Of a DNA stretch of 64,000 nt, positions 56,177 to 64,000 are shown in pieces. Made by a program: the position numbers and the translations under genes. The stretch comes from Anas platyrhynchos (lineage: Eukaryota; Chordata; Aves; Anseriformes; Anatidae). The notes beneath the pieces are model-generated. The model saw only the letters and a program-made list of their open reading frames with translations. It was not told the DNA's origin and made no database searches. Positions within the stretch are counted from its first letter, which is position 1, and every line of letters starts with the position of its first letter. The DNA lies in the NCBI RefSeq assembly GCF_047663525.1, contig NC_092591.1, positions 31,219,001 to 31,283,000 on the forward strand. The letters are read 5' to 3'.

Positions 56177-59100
56177 GCACTTCATCCAGTGAAAACATCA
56201 CAGAGGCTTTTACAGCCTTTTTGTGGGTAACGATAGCAGCAAAGGTTTGCCAAGGCGGTGGGGCTCTGACAGCCCCACAAAGCTCCTAGAAAAGGACAGC
56301 AAAGCCATTGTTGAAAGCATTATGAGAGGTTGTGGGTAAAGGTGGGATATTCAAAGCTTTCCTTTTTTTTTTCAGCTGCCAGCCCTGCTTGCTTGTCCCC
56401 TCCTCACCAGTGAGGAGGCTGCTTCCAGTCCCAGCTCTGTCCTAGGTTTTGTTGGGAGACAACGAGAAAGCAGCTTCCACTAAACGAGGTGAGCATGACC
56501 TGGCTCTAGGCTGCTGCAAAAGTAAGTGACAATGAAAAAAAAGTGAATGCACAAGCACAAAATGCTTCTTGCTTAGTTTGCTACTTTTCCTGATGAACAA
56601 CCATTTTATTCTGGCAAAAGGTTGGTTTTGATGTCATCATCTTTTGGAAGAAATGCCCCTTTTACTGCAGGAAGCAGAGCAAAACTGCTTGGGGTGAGAC
56701 CTTTGGGGCAAATATTTGGATGAGGCCAATGGGATCGTTTAGATTTGCAGGGGGCTTACAGGACTCCAGTTAGCAAAGGAGCCAGGTATGGGCTGATGTC
56801 CCCATATTCTAACAAGGAGCTAGGGTGCCTTCCTTGCCCTTGATGGCAAATTTGCACAAAATATTTATAATTTATCAGCAGTAAAAAGCTCGTGCTAGGC
56901 AAGAAGCAGTTGTGGGTTTTTTTTTTTTTTAAATCTCCAGTCCAAGCCCTGACTATAGCTGGTTTCCATGGAAATAATGGAAGTTGCATCATCTTCACAC
57001 CTTGTTGGCCACACAATTTCCATGGGAGCACGTGGGTCCCCAGGTGAGGAAAAACTGGCTCAGAGCCGGAACAGCAAAGGGTTCAGAGAGCTCTGATACG
57101 CTTAATCTTGGCAATTTGCCCTTTGGCTGAAAGCCACCACAAACAGAGATATCTGAAACATCAGAACTGCGTGGAAGGGCGTTGAACAAGCCTCGTCTGA
57201 TCTCCCTCTGTCTTTAGCTCCACTGACTTCAGCAGAATCACCCTAAGGTGCAGATTTATTCCTGGTTTATTCCAGATTTAAAAGGCTCGAATCAGTTCAT
57301 GCATTCAAAAGCAGCCCTGATCAGGTTAATGAAAGAAAGATCTGCCCAACAACACTTTCATTCTTTGAGAGGTTACATGAAGCAGTTGGAAAGGACAATT
57401 TCATGGCTAAAACTCTTGCTGCTCAAAGCCCATCCATTGAGTCTGGCGGTAGACTAAAACATGAGGTATTGTCCTTGCTTTCTCGTTAAATCAGAGCAAT
57501 GCTTAAAATTAGCAGAGAGGATGCCAAAATGTATTTCATGTTTCTGGGAGTGACTATCCAAGCAAATCATGCATGCTGAAATCATTGTGAGTGCAAGGAT
57601 TTCCAAGAGCAGCCACTGGATGCTCAGGATTTGTGCCTTAGGGGGAGCTTGGTCTTCTGCAGGTTGGTAGTGGAAAAGAAATTCATCCTGGTTTCAGTCG
57701 AGGTGTGAATTTGGGATGAAACAGGAGTGTTCTCAGACCAGAGTCAGAGAACTGCATTTGAATCCGAAGGCTTCCATCATTCAAAAGCAATACATTTACA
57801 TCAGTGCTGGCTTGGGCCGCAAGCATCAGGTTACGGCATCCAGGAAAACTGGGAATGTGCCATTGCCAAGCACACAGAGAAGAGTTGGGTAACATGCTTA
57901 TGGATCATTTTACTATATCAGCTCTCAAGAATGTGACTTTGGGGGGAAACAGATAATATGTGGTGCCACTGCTCCCTTGTAACTTCATGCACAAGGACTT
58001 AGAGGGTTTGGCTTTGCTGCAGGCTGTGGTCAGGCTTCAAGCAGCATGCGATGCTTAGTTGGAAGGGTTGCACCTTTTCATGGCCTTGTGAAGGCAAAGG
58101 ATGGAAAAAAAGCTCTTTCATCGCCTGTGGTGTTCCTGATGGTGGAGAAGGAACAGGAATCGGGGCTCTGGTCATAATGGAAAACGCAGAGTGGCATAAA
58201 GCCATGCCTCTCCTTGATGCCAGAAGGAAGACATAACAATGTCCCCATGGAGAAAAAGGAAAGGAGAGGTGCTGAGCTCTGGGAGAGAAAAATGTGCCCT
58301 GATAGTGCCATGGAGAGGAATGGGGATTCACACTGCATGCAGACTTCCTATATGCTTTGAGGTATATGGGAGTATAGGAAATTGTATAGGTATATAGGAA
58401 GCGATAAACTGCTTTTTTGGCCATCTGCAAATGGAATAGCAAGCTCACAGCAAGAAAGGGAGGATGGTAGTTTTCTTTGTTTGTTTGCTGTTTTGTTTTT
58501 TTAAATTCCCCCAGTTAAAATCATGCCCGCTGTTCCTTGCAGCTAGCTTTGATGGCCTGCTGACCATCATTGATCAACATTTGGGTATCAGCGGCCAAAC
58601 GAAGCAATTAGGAAAGAGCAGGAGTGTAAAAGCTGCAGCTTTCTCCCAGCCGCGAATAGTAGCAGGCAGCTGATGGAGAAGGGTCTTGCTTCCCAGCGAG
58701 AGAGGTCCAAAGAGGTTGCTCTTAATTATCTTCTTGCTCCCAGCAGGAGAGATCAATGCAGCCCCATGTGCGATGCTCGTTTAGGAAGAATCACATCGAC
58801 TCCTGCAAGGCCCTTAGTGAAGGGGTTTTAATCAAGGCTGGAAGGGGACTTTGGAGTCAAGCAGGTCAAGCTTGAGGGGTTCCAGGGACAGGTCTGATTC
58901 AGCTCTTCAGAAAACACGGTGATTTCTTTCCAATTCTTCAGACGAGAAAGGAATAGAAACGTATTTGAACAACCAAACTTCCACTGATCCTCTTGAAATG
59001 AAGCTGGACTGAAGGGACTTCTGCAGGACAGACACCTCTGTGGCTGTCCACCATGTGGTTGTTTTTCTGGCACCGTCTGCACCTTGTCCTCGCTGGGGAC

Positions 59101-60818
59101 CCGCTGCCTCAAAGAACTTGTCCACATGGCCTCAGGACAGATTTTGGCTAAGAGCTCTGCTGATGGATGAGCATCACAATCAGGCTGGTTCGTTAGAAAA
59201 CAAGACAGACTTCAGCAGCTGCTCGCATCGGCAGATACGCCTCTGGCGTGCACACATGGAATGGATTTGGGAGGAAAGATGTCATTTTTATGACCCCGCT
59301 TTCCTGAATGCAGTCCTGGCTTTGCAGACAAAATAAGCACCGTGGCAGGGTCCTCAGGCACGGCTCCAGCCCAAAGCTGCAAGTTAGCACAGATCTGCTC
59401 TCTCTCAACGGGATTTACCCATCACCTTCCCCTTCCTAGCAGGAGTCATCACCAGCAGTGCAGTGAGGACGTATCGACGCAGCCTCCTCTCAATGGCAGA
59501 CTGAAAAAGCGGTAAAAGAAAATACACATCTAGAGCCGGAGAAGAGGGAGGACAGCATCGTGCTAAAAATCCACTTCCCTGCTCATTGGCATCCTGCCGC
59601 TGGCCAGCCCCCAGGTTTTCTGCTGGTTGGGTGTGAAAAAAGTAGGTGGGTTTCTTGGGGATGCTGCCAGCGTGCTCCCAGCACCCAGGGTGCCCACCAT
59701 TACCACACGGGGTTTTTGTAGGTTTTCCCCAGGAAGCATTTTGTAGGGCAACCCCATCTGAGGGGTGAGACAGGCTCTGCCAACCTCTTTAACCCCTGGG
59801 TTTTCTCATCTCCTTACTACCTGTTAGAAAAATAGACTGGACGGGGATTTTTGCCATCCCTCCAAACTTCCCCGGCGCTGACAGCGCGTGCTTTATGTTA
59901 GAGCCCCATTCAGCAAATCGCTTCCGTATGCAACCGTGGCGTCACAGGCTATTAAAAAGAATAATAGAGAAGCAACCGTGGGAAAAGGGCTGCAATATTT
60001 TCGACTTTCCTGGTGAGATCGCAACTCGGATGAGTGCTGAACCAGGCTGTAGAGAGCCCTGAGCAGTGCCCCCATTCTTTTTCTCATTGTATAGGCACAT
60101 CCCTGCCTGCAGGCAGGTTTTTTATGGTTTAATCCTAGGGTGTTCTGCATCATGAAACAGCTCTTTTCTCCTTTCTCATTGCAACTTGGATGTGTGGCAA
60201 CCCTGAGATCACCATCACGGGTGTGAACAGCTGCTCAGCACAGGGTAACTCCTGCCCAGATCTCCCAGACACTGCATTTCTCCCCAAAATCAAGCCCATA
60301 AATCACTGCAGCTCGATCCTAGCGTGTCTATCCGCTGCTGTTGGATTTCTGTGTTTCGTCATCAGCTGCTGGCAAGTTCCTCCTGCACGGTCACTTTGCT
60401 GAAGTCTGAGCCAAAAATCTCCATTTGCCCTTAAGCTGCACACTGGGTCTGCAGAGCTTACAGGGCAGCTGCACCCCATAGATCCGGAAAGCTGGAGTAG
60501 CACCCAAAGTTTTCACAAAGAGTTTTCCTAGAGCTGGAGCAGAAATTTAAGGCAGCCCGTGTTATTTCAGCTATGAATCAGGTCTGTGCCAGTGAGGCTG
60601 CAGAAAGGCAGGGGATGATGACACCCAGCGCTTGTGCGTGTGTTTTGACTGCAGCCTGATGAGAAAAAGGAAAAAAAATAAAGAATCAATGTGTATACCA
60701 GAAAAAGTATTTGGCAACTAAAGCAAAACACTGCTTGGAGCTATTTGCATCTGACTAAGCATGGGTTTCAAACATACACAAGCAGACTCAGTGCTCATAC
60801 AGCTTTGCAGCTTTTAGG

Positions 60819-60861
60819 AAAAAAAAAAAAAAAAAGAAAAAAAAAGAAAAGAAAAAAAAAA
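60819..60861. repeat. A-rich tract with interspersed G
   Basis: A17-G-A9-G-A4-G-A10 pattern of about 43 bases. It could be an eroded poly(A) tail; no source gene is recognised upstream. Confidence 0.8.
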
Positions 60862-62063
60862 GTGATTTGTGCACAAAAGGGTGATATCTGCCCATGCACT
60901 AGAGGCAGCAGTTTGTCCTGGTAGAGATTCCAGGGTGTAAGAAATGGGAAAAAAAGGTCAGCCTGCCTATGTCATGCTATTGTATGGCATCTGTGCAAAA
61001 AGCCCTGGTTAAAAGCACGTTAAGGGTCCCCCAGGTGGCATTTTTGGCTTGTAGTGGGTGCAAATGGCTGTAGATGATTAAATACAGTGAGTATTGGATG
61101 GCAAGTTTCCAGAGCCCCCCAGAACGGGCATATATTGGGATCCCTCTTCTTTTTTTGCTTCTCTTGCTTTATCTCTTGCAAAATTATCCTTTGCCTCTCC
61201 ACAGGCTGGACTCAAAGCCAACCATCAGGCTCAAGTGCTGCGACTTGGTGAGGGGCTTTGGAGGAAAAACAGGCAGTTCCTGACCTTAGCAGTGCCTGTC
61301 TGGGAAAACCCAGCAAGCCGTGGGCATTTGGTTAATAGTTTGTTGTTGTTGTTTGTCAAGAGTGGGATTTCTTTTTATTTCCTCTCATTTTAAGCCTACA
61401 GCTGCCCATCCACCTTCTCCATGCCATGCCTTCTCCATGCCTTACAGCAAAGGTCCTGGTCTGTGAGATACAAAGCACATCGATGGATCAGAGTTGCTCC
61501 ACGCTTCAGGTATGCATACCTTCAAAATCATTTTCTGTACCTCAGCCAGCACCCAAAGAGCCCAGGCTCTCCAGGGCAGACCCTTTTAAGGCCCTTTTTA
61601 AAAAAAAAAAAAAAACAATTAATGTTTGTAGATGGCACATACCAGAGGAGCATCACAGTAAAGGCTATTAACAAGTGGTTTCTGAGTTCTTTCACCCATG
61701 CGGAGCCCAAACCCCCACCCCTGAGATGGTGATTCCTGGAGGGATTTATCCTGAGAAATGGGGCAAAAAAATGGCATTTTTGCTGTTGAAAGCTCAGTTT
61801 GAAGAATTTTTTGCGTTGTTCCTGTGACATTTGAATCTCTCATGCAAACAAGTCCTGCTCTTCTTGTAGCAGCCAAAAGGATCCGTGGTGGATGGGATGT
61901 CTGGGACTCGAAGGAAGTTGTTAGAGGGGTTGGTAACCAAAACTGAAATCCCATGTCATGGCATATGCCGCTTTGTTGTACCCGACCTCCTCTCCGTCTC
62001 AGGAAATCTTCTGCATTTGCCTGTAAAGCTGTGTGAGTTGGATTCCTTTTCTCCTGGGAGGGG

Positions 62064-62102
<39 letters not shown>
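62064..62102. repeat. homopolymer A tract, 39 bases
   Basis: The longest homopolymer in the window, an uninterrupted run of 39 A preceded by GGGAGGGG. Its length is prone to assembly or sequencing error. It may be a recent poly(A) tail, although the upstream sequence is not a recognised retroelement or mRNA copy. Confidence 0.85.
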
Positions 62103-62103
<1 letters not shown>

Positions 62104-64000
62104 ACCTTTGTTTTTTATAACTTCCAAAGAGCCTTTTCCTGCCAGCCCAAAACACAGAATTAGAGATTGCATTTTCCCTTCGCTTTTAGCACAGCTTGAT
62201 GTGATTTCACTCGTGGAGCCTGAGCCAAGAAGCTGGGGGAATTGGCTTTGTACCTCCCCAAAGTGCCAGCCCGAGCCGTGAAACCTCGCTGTGCAGCAGG
62301 AGCAAACCAAAGCAAAGCAGCACCGTGCTGATTCACCTTCCTGCTCCGTGCAAAAATTCTTTGAAACAGGAGATAACGGGGCACTTCGGGGCTGAATCAC
62401 CTCCTTCTGCTCCTCTGGAAGTGCCAGGGCTCTGTTTCTACCCCCCCCCTCAATTCAAACACATGGGGGCTGGAGGCTGGGAAATGCACTTGCAGCATCC
62501 TGCTTATTGCTATTTCTCTGTTGGGTACGATCAGGTAAGGAGGAAAATGTGGAAAATAGGAATATGCTAAAAAGAGCAGCAACACAAACACCCTCATGAC
62601 AACTTTTCTGAAACTGTGATTGATGCTTAATAGCGTTTTTTTTTTTAAGATGTCAGAATTATAAATTGGAAGTATAAATGCCTAAATAGTCTGGCGGGCA
62701 TGGGCCCTGCTTTCCTGACAGCAAAGGAGCAAAACTGAGGCAACCCAGGCCCATTTGCAAGACAGCAGCACAGCCCACGGAAAGGGCTGGGTGGGAGAAA
62801 AAAGTTGAAAAAAGTTTGAAATATAAAACGTGAAAATACAACAAATGCACTTGAGCATCTGGCTCCTCGCTCTCCTCACTCATCAGTCTTCCAGGTGCTC
62901 ACTGTCAAGTCCAAGTGGGTCTTAAGGTGATGAGAGCCCCACCAGGAGCAAGCCTGGCCTGGGAGAAAATAAAGTTGTTCTGCCTTAGCAGAGGTTGCAG
63001 AGAGGCACTTTGGGGCTGCGGGGCTTCCACCTCCTGCCATACTGAGCAGCACTAAAAATAATAATGATAATAATTTAAAAAAGCAATAGCAAGAGGTAGC
63101 CATGACTCTTATTTTAATGAATCTTTTGGGGTGTTTTTGCTGCTGCTGGGGAGATGCAGGGTGGCCCCCCCGGCCCCACACAGGGCTGAGATGCCGTGGT
63201 GGCAGGGCGTGACAGTTCCCACGTCCTCTTGGTCTTGAAATTCGTCACCCAACGGCTTTCTGCTGCCCTTTGCGCCGCTGCAGTTCCTCCTGCTGTCGCT
63301 GCAGCAGCTCTCACGCAGCACAGCGACCTCCCAGACTTTCAAATTGCAGCTAAACTTTTTGGGTTTTACCGACAAAAATTGAATTGGAGACGAACACTCC
63401 TGCATCGGGATATGAAGTTCTTTGCCCTAAAACCATTTTGCACCATGCTCAGCGTGAGCTGGGGAGCTGCACAGCTCAGGGGTTGCTTTTTTCCCCTCTT
63501 TAAGCTCCAATTTCTCAGCATTAGTGTGCCCTCCCCCTGGCTCTGCAATATCGGAGCTGCCCGGTGGAGTTTCCTATTCCAGAGGTTGTCCCTGGGGCAA
63601 ATCCTTTCTCTCCCATCCCTCCTCCTTCCCCCTTTGCCAGTGATGATGGTTAAAGGTGTCAGGATGTGGATAAAGGGAGGAGATGGGGGCTGCTGGTGGA
63701 AACACGAGACAGAGAGCAGCAGCGGGATCATCCCCCGAAATAAAACTTGCAGGGGAAGTGTGAGAGGAAACGGGGGATATTTTAAGGCTGTTGTCTGCTC
63801 GGAAACACCCTGCTGCCATCCCCTGCGGGCCTGGAGGATTTGGACCACATGAGATTGTGTGTAATTAGTGCCTCCTTGCGTTCTGGTTATTAGCTCGGGT
63901 AATTTTGAGCCATCTCGAGGCTGTAGGTGAATGCTTAAAGCACCTCGCTGCTGGTCGCAAATACACGTCACATGCAATGGGTCCAGGTACCAAAAATCCT

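Larger units (their letters stand above)
50636..64000. other. region downstream of CHST14, no known gene recognised
   Basis: About 13.4 kb with no protein I recognise on either strand. In human the next gene is CCDC32 on the opposite strand. I looked for its conserved peptide in the conceptual translations and did not find it, so it should lie beyond the window or be missing. The region has many homopolymer tracts and a CA repeat. A weak two-exon candidate at 55,092-55,925 is listed separately. Longer open frames at 63,196-63,852 (+) and 63,366-63,977 (-) overlap each other and resemble nothing known. Confidence 0.55.

Noticed and set aside
63196..63977. Overlapping 218- and 203-codon frames on opposite strands near the window end
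   Set aside because: They overlap each other, match no family I know and lack splice or codon evidence. Long chance frames are expected here.
50636..64000. CCDC32, the expected human neighbour on the minus strand
   Set aside because: Its conserved SLEKKLRRIKGLN-type segment was not seen in any conceptual translation I checked, so I do not annotate it here.

Overview
This window looks like a piece of a bird nuclear chromosome. The genes are split by introns with GT..AG borders and have CpG-rich 5' ends, long 3' UTRs and AATAAA signals. Three short repeat copies end in the ATTCTGTG-type tail typical of avian and reptilian CR1 LINEs. Gene order BAHD1 then CHST14 on the same strand matches human 15q15.1, so this is conserved synteny. 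The species cannot be fixed from the sequence alone.

Layout. Positions 1 to about 20,810 hold the 5' region and first intron of BAHD1, with two CpG-rich blocks (1-460 and about 4,550-5,170), either of which could be the promoter or a noncoding first exon. The rest is unique noncoding DNA with poly-T tracts, one CR1 tail and several AT-rich, homeobox-motif-rich blocks that look like conserved noncoding elements. BAHD1 is coded by six exons between 20,828 and 33,104. All junctions are phase-compatible and give an 838-residue protein with a C-terminal BAH domain. Its 3' UTR probably ends just after 36,223-36,228. An intergenic stretch of about 12 kb follows, including an AT-rich part (about 44-47.3 kb) with a diverged repeat pair and a decayed LINE reverse transcriptase fragment. 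CHST14 is a single-exon gene (48,481-49,560, 359 residues) inside a CpG island, with a poly(A) signal at 50,611. From 50.64 kb to the end I recognise no known gene. A weak two-exon candidate lies at 55,092-55,925.

Function. BAHD1 is a nuclear heterochromatin-forming silencing factor that reads H3K27me3. CHST14 is a Golgi enzyme that 4-O-sulfates dermatan sulfate. They are neighbours by ancient synteny and share no pathway.

No exotic new system was found. The most useful leads are a strong-context upstream ORF in the CHST14 leader, a duplicated LASLNA motif in BAHD1, an 18-bp hairpin in the BAHD1 3' UTR, the unexplained exon-like pair at 55 kb, the diverged repeat pair at 45-46 kb, and the candidate conserved noncoding blocks.
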